Source: Cristatella mucedo (Eukaryota > Bryozoa > Phylactolaemata > Cristatellidae). Taken from it: 64,000 nucleotides of DNA. How positions within the stretch are numbered: position 1 is the first letter of the stretch; every line of letters starts with the position of its first letter. The notes beneath the pieces are model-generated. The model was not told where the DNA came from. It searched no databases and was given only the letters and a program-made list of their open reading frames with translations. Location: the NCBI GenBank assembly GCA_009760855.2, contig WPIO01000019.1, positions 2,911,501 to 2,975,500 on the forward strand, given 5' to 3'. The position numbers and the translations under genes are program-made. Positions 1 through 12,689 of the stretch are shown piece by piece.

Positions 1-612
1 GGGAGAACCAGATTTGTATCCAGGCGCTGTACAAAGCTCTGCAAGAGAGTCAATATTCAAGGGTTAGTGACGTGCACGGTATCGAGCATGCAAAATGTAA
101 AAAAAGTGTCACACTGAAGCCAGCATGCAAGAGCATGCTTGAAGACTCTCACGGCCATCAGTTAGTGGACCTCTGGCTAGGAATGCGAAACGCATTGAAT
201 CATGCCCAGATAATCCCGCAAAGCACCAAAGAACGAAAAAGACAAGTTCACTGTAACGAAGGGAAAGCCGTCTCGGACTAGATGCGTATTAGCTGAGAAT
301 TAAATGACGCATGGTCATTGTAGTTAGTCACCGTATCAGGAAGCAAGTTCAAGACTTATGGTGCAAACGAGCTTAACGCTCAGTCCCCGAAAAAATTCAA
401 ATCAGGGCAAGGAGGATAGGTGGAGGCTGGTACGAGCGAATGGTGAAATGATCTGTAATCCAGAAAGGGGATCTTAAATAAATAAGTACTAGCTGATTGA
501 ACAGCATTTTCTGTTCTTAATCTCTATCTTATTTACCATATATATTCGCCCACCAGGCTAAGCATCGTACCAATCGCTTTTCGGAATCTAAGCGTTTAAC
601 TATACCTTGCAC

Positions 613-687
613 GAACCTGAAATCGTTTGGAGACCATGAATCTGAAATCGTTTGGAGACCACGAACCTAAAATCGTGTGGAAACCAT
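613..687 (+). repeat. 25-bp tandem repeat, three copies
   Basis: Copies at 613-637, 638-662 and 663-687. The core is AAATCGTTTGGAGACCA, with a few substitutions in the third copy. Confidence 0.9.
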
Positions 688-1370
688 GCCTTTAGTTCGT
701 TTAGCTCCCCAAGCACGCTTGACTTCGATTCTGTGCTTGATTAAAAGCCAGCGAAGCTCAGACTGGCGTGGTGTGTTTCGGCAGCTACACTGTATATGAC
801 AGATCAGACGAGCTCCTGAGTAGTGCACCAGTTGAAGACGACTAAGTGCACATGCCAGAAGTCCTGAATAGAGGAAACTTAGACTCGACGTCGAAAAGCG
901 AGAACTAGGTTGGGGGTCGCACTCTTGCCTAAGCAGTCTCTGATGTCTTTTAGCTAAAAGTAGGCCGACTCGACAGTGGAGTAAATCTTTAAATTCAATG
1001 ACAAGTCCTCGTGGAATAATATGCCTAGATTGTGGGGCAGATGTCAAGGGGCTATGTGAGATACATTAATCTGAAGGGATATGTCTTCCATTACCTGGGC
1101 GATACTGGATCAGCTGTAACTATTAGCTTGGTTGAATCTTTGCTAAGCTTCAGGGTGTGTGAGTAGCCATCCAAATGCGAATGTCATCAATGCATCGTTC
1201 TCGTAGGAATTAAGAGAGTCTGCTGAGGAGTGAGGCTTAGAATGCATTCGAAGGAGAGCCTAGAGCTGAAGGTAATCAGGATGGAAATGAACGGTAAGAT
1301 TGCGTTTGGCGATATTATCTGCCGGAGGGAGACCATAGATAGTGAAAAGAAGGAGGCCTAAAGTCGAGCT
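670..1370 (-). mobile_element. LINE family 1-related, decayed internal fragment
   Basis: On the minus strand the order of short matches follows the RT region and C-terminus of the copy at 16.9 kb, for example GAGTAGCCATCCAAATGCGA and GGAGGGAGACCATAGATAGT. Frames are broken throughout, and I see no 3' tail. Confidence 0.55.
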
Positions 1371-2405
1371 CTTGGAGCTTCATTCGTCCGCATGCGGTAA
1401 CGAGGGCCGCGAGCCGGAGGGTCGAAGTCTTGGCTTCGCTGGCTTTCTGCTCGCCGGTCGCGTGGCTTGTTCGGCGATCGTGAGATAGAAAAGAAATTCG
1501 TCGCGATATATTGCGACCACTACGAGCTCCCCACAGAGCAGGCGGGAGATTGCTGTGCGCTTGTTCTTTCCTGGCTCGAGGGCCGTGAGACGCGCCAAAG
1601 GTCATGGTCGGGAAGCCGGAGCCGCCAGGTCTCGAAGCCGCCACTACGGACGGAAAAGCCGCATCTGCGCCGCTGCTGAAAGCAGTCGCTATAGCCGTAT
1701 TCAGCACGGATTCTCGTGATCCGCTTAAATTCTGATGCTGCTGCAAAATTACGGAAGGACGTACGCCTCACTATCAGCGTGCTCTGACACCAGACCTGCG
1801 AATTAAAGCCATCGATACTGTCAGACGCTGGGAGCGGATGTCTTAACGGATGCGATGAAAGGCGGTAATTTGCTGCATTTTTGCTTGCACACACTGTTTC
1901 ATCGATTGGGACACTTTCGTAATCGTGCTGTCGACGGTTGCACGAAGCAGCTATCCTAAGCAAGTATTGTGGCGAGGCCCTGCACATGCGCTCTTTCGAT
2001 TGAGTTTTATCAATTACCGAGTAAAGCATGAACGTTAACTAGCTACAGCAAAGTAGGACAAAACCGAAATCACAATGTATGGATTTGGTTCTCATTCTAG
2101 GAAGCAGCGGCAAAGGAAAATGCACCGCGGATCTCACGAGTTTAACTCGAGCCTTCTGAGTAAGCGCCCTAGCCGCTCGCCAAGCTCAACTGAATAATGT
2201 AGGATTTTCAGCAACGCATAGCATGCACTCACAGTGCAAGGGATTGAGTAAGCAGTGAGTGCAATTAGTAACTGGCCGATGTCGAGCTGGTCTAATAGCG
2301 TGGCTTGATGTACAAGGAGCCCAGACGCTTGAAAACGAGACGCGTACAGCCGAATGCTGTTAGTGTCTCGGAGAGTAGCAATCGAAAATCGCGTGGGACC
2401 TCAAA
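1371..2405. other. no supported gene
   Basis: A GC-rich part (1380-1680) has overlapping open frames on both strands but no splice-consistent exon and no recognised motif. I see nothing else in it. Confidence 0.5.
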
Positions 2406-2472
2406 TTTGCCAGCAGCAAGCAGCCGGACGACCCAACGTTTGCCAACAGCAGGCAGCTAGACGACCTCGAGC
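2406..2472 (+). repeat. 33-bp direct repeat, two copies
   Basis: TTTGCCAGCAGCAAGCAGCC and TTTGCCAACAGCAGGCAGCT start 33 bp apart and stay similar to the shared GACGACC. Confidence 0.75.
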
Positions 2473-2631
2473 GGGAGCTATCGCAATCGGCACTCAGCAA
2501 TAGTTCTGCAGTCGCTTGGAGCTGGTGTGTGCGGCGGGGTAGCCGAGGACGAGCTGCTGCGACAAAGGGCACCGAGCTCAAGCGATACTTAACGGCAAGC
2601 GCGCAGGAGCCACTGCCACCGACGACGCTTC

Positions 2632-2790
2632 TGTGCTGGTTTGTTCTAGCGGTCAAGGTGCTCGCCCCGACCAAGGTCTGTCTGAGGTCGTGGGCTCGAG
2701 CCCCGAGGCATATGTGAAGCGCCTGAATAGAGATTAAGTTCTCTTGGGGCGCTATATAAATGAAGTCTTTTTTTATTTATTTTATTTTTT
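2632..2790 (+). mobile_element. tRNA-derived SINE (family A), near-complete copy
   Basis: Head (TTTGTTCTAGCGGTCAAGGT), B-box region GGTCGTGGGCTCGAGCCCC, spacer, then GCGCCTGAATAGAGATTAAG and TTCTCTTGGGGCGCTATATA with a T-rich end. It shows the intact tail stem-loop best. Confidence 0.88.
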
Positions 2791-3234
2791 CCGTCCCACC
2801 AAGACTCGATGAGGATATTACAGGAACGAGCTCACTGGCATTTCGTTTGTCATTGGTTTAAGCTGCCTCCATCGCAAAGACGAAATGGAGAAGGCGCTCG
2901 GTGAGGTGTCTGTCTAGCAAATTAAATCCTACAGAGACGAGGAGGTAGCCAACGGAGATCTGGAGGGGAAACAACTCTTTTGAGCGTGAGCAGCAGCCCC
3001 TTCCCACCCCCCTTTTCCTCCTCCGCGCACGCGAGAAAGGCCGCTTCTCGCATGTATCCATTCGCCTTGGCGCTTTGGTGCTTACGCAACAGCTATGGAT
3101 AGGAGAGTTCCTCGTTTTTGCCGATTTCCGGTCGCTATCAGCTTTACGACAAGCGTCCGTGCCTCCATCCGTCGCACATTATCCTAGAAAAAAGCGCAGC
3201 CGCGAACGGCATTAAACCGAACCGCGAACGTGCA

Positions 3235-3380
3235 TTAAATAAATATACATAAATATAGTTCATTTGTATAGCGACCCAAGAGAATTTAATCTATTCATGC
3301 GCTTCACGTACGCCACGGGGCTCGAGCTCATGACCTCGGCCAGACCTTGGTTGGGGCGAGCACCTTAACCGCTGGCATTA
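3235..3380 (-). mobile_element. tRNA-derived SINE (family A), minus strand
   Basis: Read on the minus strand: head with GGTTAAGGTGCTCGCCCC, AGGTCATGAGCTCGAGCCCC, then the degenerate tail and an ATT/TAT-rich end at 3235-3260. Confidence 0.85.
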
Positions 3381-3389
3381 AATTAGTGA

Positions 3390-4915
3390 GCAAATCATCA
3401 CTCGCTTCAAGATACGCACCGACCGGTGGCGATTTTGAATTGGATTTTGAATCGGTTCTGCTCGCTGGTGCGTTCGTAATCGTCAACGGCCGGACGACGT
3501 GTCGTCATTGCCGGTTTCCTGACGCGAACGATGCAAGGGAGGGTTTGCCCGTAAGCGAGCGAAAGCGGTCTGCACGCTCACCGCGCTCTCTTCCATTGAA
3601 ATTACCGAGCCCTTTGAGCGCTCCGTTCGCCGGCTAAGTTGTTTGCTTGAGAAAGCTTTTTGCGAGGCCACGAACCTCAGTTCGGCGTGACCATCGGCCG
3701 TTAGGCATCATTCTCGGGGCCGGACGTGGGCGCGTGCGAGAGGCTAAGCCTGCTTCTGTGGCTGTACTCATCACCACCCAGAGCTCCCTGTAGCTCGCCA
3801 ACCGCCTCGAAAAGATGCGCAGGTGCGGCCCTTTAATGCCAGCCAGACGGCACGATCTCAGGTGGAAGAGATCGCGCCCTCGGGGGCGGCGACTCAACGA
3901 CGCAACGCCGTGTTTGCACGCGTCCTGAGGCCGTTGAAAAATAGCCGCTTGGCGTAGCCACTACCGTGCCGCTGCATTGCGTGAGAAAACAAACGTGCGT
4001 TTATATGCGCGTGTTTATGCGCCGCGTCTGCGGACTCTTCTTTCATTAGTCCGCGACTGCATCGGCTTTCGCGAACTACCGGAGTGGCTTTCTAAAAGTT
4101 GCACCGAGTGCTCGCTGAATGTCGGTCGCTCTTCAAGCCGCTGCCGCACCGCCGTCTAGCCGAACGCCAATATATCGCACGCCGAGATGCCGGAATGCCT
4201 TCGTGCGGCGCTCGAGATGTCGGCTGTCGGCTTCCGTCAATCAGTCAATCAGGCCAGATTCAAAGTCGCAGCTGCACTGTCAGATCGCTCTCGCGGCGCC
4301 CTCGTAGGCTCGATAGCTCGACTGTCGTAGCTCGACTGTCGATCGCTTAGAGCCGCTTACGCATCGCTCACCCAACCTTTCAAACGTAACGTCATAATAC
4401 CAGCACTTAGGGAGTGCTTAAAAATGGCGCTCGCTAAGGCGGTCTCGCTCGAGCGGAGTTCGGAAACCCTTCGAGAAGGCTCAAGCTTTATTCTGAGTGA
4501 GAATGCGTATCGAGCGGAAATCATTTTGAAGTGATGCTGTGCGGTCAACTTAGGAAACTTCACAGCTGAACCGCCCTATAGATAGACGCCCTTCGTTTTG
4601 ATTATGCTCAGCTTATTTGAAATACCTGAGCTGCTGACTGCCGTAAATCCTAAGGAAGCAGCTTCCTTGCGTTGGCTACATGACCGGCAGTTCGAGCGGA
4701 GTTGCAATTCCGGCGACTTTTTTTAAAGTATGCAGCCTCAGAGATTTTCGCATCGAGGCTCGATATCCGGCACAGCCCTCATTCGCCACTCGAAAAATTG
4801 CCTGCTGTCGCGGTCGCACGCTTGCTATAAAGGCTTATACGTGCACGTGAAGTCGCCATTCGCACGCAAGTTTTCCCACTCCCAAGCTAGGCGTGCACAG
4901 CGGTAATGTGCTCTC
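3390..4915. other. no supported gene
   Basis: A moderately GC-rich sequence with many short frames, none with a known motif. A small duplication of AGCTCGACTGTCG occurs near 4314-4340. Confidence 0.5.
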
Positions 4916-4917
4916 AC

Positions 4918-5012
4918 TTCAAGAATCAAATCGCGGGTTCTAGTCCTGCTGCAGGCAATCTGTTATTGACCGCTGCAAACGGATGAAAGTCGTTAAAGGC
5001 ATTTTGACTCTC
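4918..5012 (+). mobile_element. SINE family B fragment, decayed
   Basis: CGCGGGTTCTAGTCCTGCTG, CTGTTATTGACCGCTGCAAA and AAGTCGTTAAAGGC keep the family order. Confidence 0.6.
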
Positions 5013-5014
5013 CG

Positions 5015-7190
5015 CTGTGCTCTCCGCTTGCTCCCTGTGCTCATTTTCTAGCAGAGCTGCTAACTAATCTTGGCATTAATAATACATTTGTGTATTACGT
5101 AGCTAATAATATATATTACTGCTTCACTAGGAAACTGGTGCGACGTCTGGACATCAGGCTTCATCTCCTCGGACCCACTGATAAAGCCTAAGGCCCTCTT
5201 TTTCCCGCCAATCAAGTGGCCATCACGGTGAGTGGGATTGCTTGTTAGTCCTCTCAATTTTTACTATATCTATTCATCCTGGGTGTAAAAGAGTGCTCTG
5301 ATCACTCTACTGCGTCAGTGTGCATGGACTTTTAGCCGCTCATACTTTATGGCTTTACGGTCATACCGCCTTGACTCTGCGGACACGTCGCGTCACTACT
5401 ATCACCCACCCTGTTTCAGCTACGTCATGCTGTAACATGGTACTCAGGTTTAAGGAGCAACGCCTTTCTCTACCTTCGCACTGCCGTTTGGGCAATTTTT
5501 CGTTGATTCGGCTGATCTGTACATATAATTTGAGATGTTGCAATGCTTTCCCAGCCACCGGAAATAAGAATAATAATTATAAGCGTTTGCATAGCGCCCT
5601 AAGAAAACCGAATTTTCATCCAGGTGCATTGCAACTCGCTGCAAGAAAAGAAATAACCTGAAGTTAATCTCAGACAAGTTATTATGCTTAGAAAAGCAAA
5701 GGCACAGATAGCATAAGCGCATGCATTGGCACACATGCAAAAGCACGCAAGAATGCACTCACGGCCGCTGGTGGCACAGTTCGATACGCGTTACCGACCA
5801 GTAAGAAATGCTCGATGTGACATTGCTCCGCCAATCAGTTAGACCGACACCATCTGACACTGCGTAACCGATCGTTAAAACAGGCACCATGGGACGTAAG
5901 TGATCGACCGGTAAGACGACACGAAATCCAGAACGTGAAAATTGTTAAACCTATGTCACGGGATTCAATTCTGTGCATTCAACAAGACTGCGTCTGTCGA
6001 TATGCATCACCAGCGGGCACAGTTGGCCCCCAAGATAGGTGGGCCAGGGTTAAATGAGCTTGCCTGTCTATGCTGAAACTGGCCAGGTTGTACAGCTAAT
6101 TTTCATTACCATCGTTTCGAGCACCAAGCAGTTGCAAAGATGATTGGAGACGTTAATGCTGAGCGGCAGAGTTGACTCAAATGAAATTACAGTCAGCCTT
6201 AGATTAGCCTTAGATTAGACGTAAACACGCGTCAGAAGCCAATTGGCAGAACTTCTAGAGCCAACCATACCCCACTCTGGTAGAGACACAGCTACATATA
6301 GGTCAAACATCCAGCCCTAAATGACTAAGTTGCCAGTAAATTATGAGCCTCTGTGATTGGCTAATGGCCAACGGAAACGCTCTATTCAGCTAGGGCTCTT
6401 TGCAATCCCTTCTTGATATTGTGACCATTTGAGCACTAGAATTTGATTTAGAATTGGTTTCTTATGCTTTTCTGTCTCTACGAAAACGGACGAATATTGC
6501 TATGCGAAAACATTCGTTTTAAGTCGTAGACATGTAATCGCTGTAATAATAAAAATACATTTTTGGTCTCGTGGGCTTGTGTGAGTTGCATTTGTATAAG
6601 CTACAACCACTAGTTCTTCTATAAAAAAAGTGATGTTAATCATAATTTTACCGCTGCTCATAAATGTTCAAGCATGAAGCTCTTCGGGAGCATTGCCACA
6701 CAAGCGATCCCTCTTGTTTCTTAGTTTTTGTAATGCCGTTGAAGAGCTTCATGCATGCGTATGTTGTTATTTTATCAGCACGACCTTCTGGCGTGGGGGG
6801 AGCTGTATGCCTTTACTCTTTAGTAATTGGGACTTCCTATGCGAAATGCAGTAAATAAAAACGAGCTGTAAGTTAACCCTCACGGAGCAGACATCATGTT
6901 GAGTAGGCATAGTCTAAATGAGCCCCGTATTAGTTTAGTATCTCAGATAGGTGCAGTAGTCCAGCCTTATTAAATTAAGAAATCACGCGAATTATCTTGT
7001 TCTGTCAATTCAGAACACCGCGGAATATTAGTGTAAAGATACGCACAGCCATATCATAACAATTCCCCGACACACTGCTGTAAACGAGCTGTAGCCGCGT
7101 CTGCACTAATATCTTTAGGCCGAAAAAGAGTGTGACAATGCTAGTCCTTGGCGACGCGTGACAAATATGGAATATTAAAATAGGTGAAGA
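5015..7190. other. no supported gene
   Basis: AT-rich unique sequence with no clear element or exon. Confidence 0.5.
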
Positions 7191-7193
7191 TGG

Positions 7194-7213
7194 AGCCTCG
7201 AAGCTTCGAGGCT
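7194..7213. repeat. 20-bp perfect palindrome
   Basis: AGCCTCGAAGCTTCGAGGCT reads the same on both strands. No gene or element is recognised around it. Confidence 0.95.
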
Positions 7214-7792
7214 TCGAGTGAGTGTTTGAGTTTTGCCCCACACACGCAGGCAGTCATTCTAACCTTAAATGATGAGCACTGCAACAAAACAGGGCGGCCA
7301 CACTTTAATACAACAAGTCTGTGTTAAAGTACAGTGTCTGTGTGTCTGTCTGTGCTGTAGTAATACAACTGTCTGTGCTCACGAAGCCGATTGCAGGACG
7401 AGCAGCCGCCTTTCCCACCCCAACCCGCCCCCCCCCGATTAACTCCACCGACAGCTACTAGTGTGCAGTACCAGCGAGTTGAGATTGTATGGTGCCTGAA
7501 CATGGATATTGACATAACCGGTTCCTAATCATTATATCTCAGGAACCGCGAATACTATATAGGCAGTCATAATTTGGCTTATGTGGCAGGCGAACATTCC
7601 AGTGTGCATTTTTGCCCATGCTTCATTTGAGACTATGATAGGAGAAGACGTATTTGTCTTTGCTCAAGTGATGCATACCGAATAAGAAAGCGTGGTAACT
7701 TGATTGGACAATTCTAATCTCTACCATGGCTTTTTCCCCAGAATGGGCACTATTGCACAGCCAACTTTCTTTTTTCGTGGCAGCCGCTCAAA

Positions 7793-7828
7793 TAATAATA
7801 ATAATAAAAATATTATTATTATTATTAA
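7793..7828 (+). repeat. (AAT)n / (ATT)n inverted pair
   Basis: AATAATAATAATAATAAAA is followed by TATTATTATTATTATTA. Two ATT-type tails meet head to head, as if two tailed retroelements abutted, but no bodies are recognisable. Confidence 0.8.
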
Positions 7829-7829
7829 T

Positions 7830-10800
7830 CGATAAGAAAAATTATATAGCCCTTTTCTAGCCACTTTAAGCAGGCTGGAAAGAAAGCATGTCACATTGTG
7901 GTTATTGAGCGCACGCACAGTTTCAGCAGGCACAGGCAAACAAAGGGTAGACGTTATTACTCAACAGCCAAGCAACTTCGCCACCTGGAATTTACGAAGG
8001 GGAGTTGAAAAAGTAAGAGGGGCTGAACCTTCACCTTTGTCAAAGCTAACCAGCCATGGCAGGCGGGACGCACCGTCCGAGGCAAGCTGCCGGAGGGCTG
8101 CAGCCCCTTCCCCCCTCCCCTGCATCCTCCTCGCTGCAGACGACGTGGCACTTAAGCACGGCGGTACAAATGTGAAAGCGCTCATTGGGAGTTTCGTCAA
8201 CTGACACGACCATAGCCATTTAATTGCTTATCGCATGGGCCTTTATGTGTTTACACGCCCTTCTTGATCGTGATTGCGTGTAGCACTGAGCTACTTATAT
8301 CCCATCATCACCATCACCTGATAAAGCAGCAGCCATTAGCCACTCATGTAAACACAGGCTGCCCATTCGCTAAAAGACAACAACGAAACAGCAACGCAGC
8401 AGGGGTTACATAAGCACTGCATTCAGATTCAAGCACCTGCGGAAAATTCAGCATTGGGTGTTGGACTCTTTCGTCAAAGGCGTTGTTGTCAGCAGGTACG
8501 ACAGACGGCGACTTGTGATCTGACGCTTGCTCTCCTCTCACATAGAGCACTTAAAATTAACCAGCCGTCCAAAGCGCCGCGTCTGGTGTGCTGACCCGCA
8601 TTTCCTTGTGTATCCATGACTGCCTGGCAGTCAGAGGCAGCAGTGGACCGTGACCTACGGTCTGACCTACATGAGGCAGTTGGGGCGCCAGCCAACGAGC
8701 AATGAGCCGGTCCGCTCTGCACTCCGCTGGGTGGCAGTACGCCGAGACGGTTCAGCAGCCGGCGTGTACAGGCATGACGTCATGTCCGGCGAAACGGAGC
8801 TGGGGATCTTGCGAGATGCAGCAGGCCCATCACACGCCGTCGGGCCCATTCGAACTGTTCGCAGCTTGACTGATTTACGTGTCCTCTTAGTCTTAGGTGG
8901 GCTGGGATGACCAGGATGAACGGGGCGGTGGCCGCGTGCAGGTCTCACGCGTCTCGACGCTTGTAATATGTAACCGCCGAGTCTCTGCTGCCACCGGCTG
9001 CAGCGTCGCTTTCGAACTCGCTCGCCGGCCGCCGCTCCTGCTCCTGGTGTTCGCTCTGCTTCCACCTTCGGCCTCGTCTTGGCTGCACAGAGGCCTGGCA
9101 GTAGCCGTCCCGGGCAACCGGCGAGGCAGTGCAGAGCTGTGCTTTGCTGACCCGAGTCGAGATGAGGAGCCGTGCAGTAAATCAGACTGAGATTTAGCTC
9201 TCGGAATCTCGGTGATGGCAGCTGATGACCCCGAATTCGAGTTTGAGGTTTCCACTTCTGATGGGAAGTCACGGTGTGGGCCATTCTCTCCATTTCCTTG
9301 TGCCAACATGCCGCCTTTTAAGTAGTCGCCTGCGAGCACTCGAGCATGGCGTGCCAAGTGCGTTCACCCTAATAGCTGCTGCCGAGTTTGGCTCGATGTC
9401 TTCTCGAGCTCTTTCAGGTAGCTGGCGCACACACGCATTGCCCAGGGAGGCTGAACTCTGTCCTTGGCTGGTCCTCGTGGGACTGAATGGGCGTGTCAGC
9501 CGCTTTGCCGTCTGGCGACGTTCTTGTCATGCCTGTGGCATTTCGCTGGAACCGAGCGCACTGGCCGAAACGGCTGCAAGCGGGCGGCACCACCTTGTCA
9601 TCCTGGCTGTGCCCATTCGCTTGCCATCTCAGGCCCGACGAATGCATAACAGCAAGCCTAACACAGAGTATCCAGTATTATGGTCAAGTGAAGCGAAAAA
9701 AATAAGTCGGGCTGAGTCAACAGCCGATCCTTTGTAGGGCTAGCGAAGCCTTGACAGCTTTCGTCGTGCTAGCCGGATGCTCCTCATCGGCGTCTGAGGA
9801 ATTCAAAACAAGTCCGCGGCTCCGAAGCTGAGCCTCTGAAGCAGCAGTCCCATTCCAAAGGAGAGTAGCATCTCTAGCACAGGCACTTGCGTCCTGCAGC
9901 CAATGCAGCAAGCAGCTGTCATTGCGGCCAATGCAGCAGGGAGTGGCGAGGCGCCACTACAATGGCCCAGCAAGCACCTGCGGTAGCTGCTATCCTGCTA
10001 CGCTTGGCTCACAGCCAGCCCCTGGAGGTGTGAACGGGAATCTCGCGGTTTCGAGCCACCTAAAAATCTAGGGAAGCTGCAGCGATAACAAGTAACCCAG
10101 CTGTGGGACTGCTTCCAACCAGTCTACCACTTAGATCTCAGATCCCGCCCCCCCCCGTAGGACATCACCGGAGCAGTTTTGAGCCTCTTCCATCAGTTCC
10201 AAGACTCTCAAAGCAGGCTAAAACTTGAAGGCGCCCGAGAATCAAGCAGAGGTAAGGTAACGGTGCCAAATTGGGGGGGGGGCCGCTCGCTGGTTCTAAT
10301 TTTCCATGCTTAGTAGCGATTCGCAAAAGAAGGGCCGATAGATCATTCAATTTTTAGATATCCTCAAACTTTTGTTCTGACCGATATATTCTTGGATGTG
10401 CCTGTTAGTGTTCGCCCCGTTTCTTTTAAGATGCTAACTAAACTGAAGACCGTACGTTCTTCACCCTTAAATGATCGAGATTTCAGCTGTCTTCCAATTG
10501 CTATAAGTACTTCGCACTAGAGAGCGAACACCTCACGGCTACTGGTTCTAGCATGTCAGATGTCAATACTTGAGTTCCACTGAATGAGTCGCCAGAACGA
10601 ATTAAATCGGGTCCTCTAGGCTCCGCTGGGCGAAACCTTTCGCAGACCAAACAAGGCGTGCAGGTCAAGTGTCAGCATTGCTGAGTTAATATTCAACACC
10701 GGCCTTCACCTCTCTCTCTTCAGTGACCTCTGGCATGGGCTCGAAAGCCTTTCATGTCTTGCTCGATTTTTGCATGCAGTAAGTCACTGACACGCAGCCC

Positions 10801-10980
10801 CGTACACTGCACTCACGGTCCGACACACGGTGCTTCGCCTATTCAATAGCTGAGATCGAGTAGCAGAAGGGGCCGTTCTCTTTCACTTATGTTTTATTTT
10901 CTCTTTTCTTCTTTTCTTATTTTTCTCAAGCTCTGCCTTCTCTCCCCCTGACTGTGTCTCTGCCTCTCTGCCTCTCTGCC
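7830..10980. other. no supported gene
   Basis: The longest open frames (minus 8667-9293 and 8893-9357, plus 9225-9737) overlap one another in a GC-rich island and lack any motif, so I treat them as chance. Confidence 0.45.
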
Positions 10981-10981
10981 T

Positions 10982-10987
<6 letters not shown>

Positions 10988-11051
<64 letters not shown>

Positions 11052-11055
11052 TGCG

Positions 11056-11129
<74 letters not shown>
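10988..11129 (+). repeat. (CT)n followed by (AC)n microsatellite
   Basis: A 61-bp CT run, then ATTGCGAGC and a 70-bp AC run. Open frames here are simple-repeat artefacts. Confidence 0.98.
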
Positions 11130-11133
<4 letters not shown>

Positions 11134-11261
11134 CACGCACAATTTCTTACCTTCTCCCTTCTCTTATGCTTTCTTCGACTCTCTATATTTAAATAAATAA
11201 ATATACACACATCCGCGTACATGCAGGTGTATACCAGCACAAATAGAGATACATTAATGTA

Positions 11262-12200
11262 CAGCGGTACCTTGGCTTACGAGTTTAATCCATTCCGTGA
11301 CGGAACCGTTAACTCAAATTAATCGTATTTCAAATCAATTTTACCCATTGAAATGCATTAAAATGCCATTAATCCGTTCCGGACCCATTAAAACAGCGAT
11401 TTTTGTCGCATGTTTTTAAATTAAAAATGTACTCATAATTAACGAATATTATTTAAAACACTGTCAATGGATCGTACAGCAATACATTATTTGATTAGTT
11501 ATAATGTACATCATTAACTTGGAAATCAGACGACTTGAAGATGCTGACGGAGTTAGAGGAGAAAGGCTAGAATGATTACCTGAATCTTATTCGCCAATTT
11601 TTGCCCTTTTCGTCACGCTTTCCTCACTTTCATCTGCAGGGTTTTTCGAGAGAAAAAAACCTGTCTAATGAGACCTGCTTCATCCTCACTTTCAGAACGT
11701 TTTCCAAAATGAAGTGGGCATGTGTCATTGAATATCTCTGTCGCACGCACAGTTGAAACTTATTCTGGATTTCTTTTGAATAAAGCTTGAATGTTTCTCC
11801 TACATCCCCAACATTTTCTTTATTTCACTTGTAGAGCTAACTTCCTCCGTCTCACGTATTCCTATTTCCTGCAAAACTTCAATGTGCTGCTGCGTCTGCG
11901 ACGACTTTGGCTCCTCCGTTGTCAGCTCCTCGGTGTTCGCCGCGATGAGCTCGTTAATGTCGTCCTCACCCATGTCCAGCCAAGCCCACGGACTTGCCAA
12001 GGGAATTAATCTCCATCGCCACTGCCGCTTTGAATTTGAGTTTTTCAAAAAGTCTTTCAAAGTGGCAACTGGCGGTTGGGTATCTGAAGCTAACTCGCAA
12101 CCCGAATTGTACCTCTCAACTCAAAGCAAAAAATTAGCCACGAGAGATTATATCTCGAAAGACTCGTAAGTTAAGACACTCGTAAGTCAAGGTACCACTA
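11262..12200 (-). mobile_element. pogo/Tigger-like DNA transposon, internally deleted
   Basis: Terminal inverted repeats CAGCGGTACCTTGGCTTACG (left) and the complement of CGTAAGTCAAGGTACCACTA (right) match over 23 bp with 3 differences. TA dinucleotides flank both ends (11260-11261, 12201-12202). On the minus strand 11800-12060 has a remnant with EELTTEEPKSSQ, like the EELTTEEL segment near the C-terminus of Tigger/CENP-B-type transposases. The DDE core and DNA-binding part are absent, so it is non-autonomous. Confidence 0.85.
11800..12060 (-). pseudogene. Tigger-type transposase C-terminal remnant
   Basis: An 86-codon stretch includes a Trp-containing segment and INELIAANTEELTTEEPKSS, then a weak Gln/Glu-rich end. 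It is placed as expected near one TIR of the element. Confidence 0.7.
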
Positions 12201-12457
12201 TATACGCATGCACCTTCCGAGTCTAATTCGCTTTTTCTCTACTCGTGCTTTTGTCCGAAGAAAATTTCTTTCACCATATCAGCTTCAATTGAAAAGAAAG
12301 GGCCCTCCACTTGAGCTTCCATCACTTACGTGTAAGGTCTTTTTCAGTTTAATAGTCCACTGCGAGCAGCAAAGATTCAACAGCTTAATGTACAGCTGCT
12401 AGCGAGCCTCGTTGACTTTCACCACTATTAAAGTGAGCAATAACCAATAACTTTCTG

Positions 12458-12560
12458 CAGGATTAGAACTCGTGATCTGGGCCGTGGGCGCACCTCGAAT
12501 GCATTATCTCGCGCTTTCTTAGTACACCATCCTTGCTCAGTCTTTAGCCACGAGAATGAT
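12458..12560 (-). mobile_element. possible tRNA-like SINE fragment
   Basis: GCAGGATTAGAACTCGTGAT looks like a B-box complement and is followed by a weak head. Only one box is good. Confidence 0.35.
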
Positions 12561-12689
12561 CAAGTAAGTCGGTCCGTAACATAGCATCGACTATGAACCT
12601 CAGCCACAACAAGCCTCAGCTATAGACGGCCGGATCAACAATACCGGACAAGCAACCAGGAATTTTCCAGTAGCTAGCCGAGCCCATGG

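Noticed and set aside
8667-9357. Overlapping minus-strand open frames of 208 and 154 codons
   Set aside because: They overlap each other and plus-strand frames in a GC-rich island, have Arg/Ser/Pro-biased composition and no motif, and lack splice support.
10894-11196. Frames with Cys-Val, Arg-Glu or Ser-Leu runs
   Set aside because: They are simple translations of the (CT)n and (AC)n tracts.
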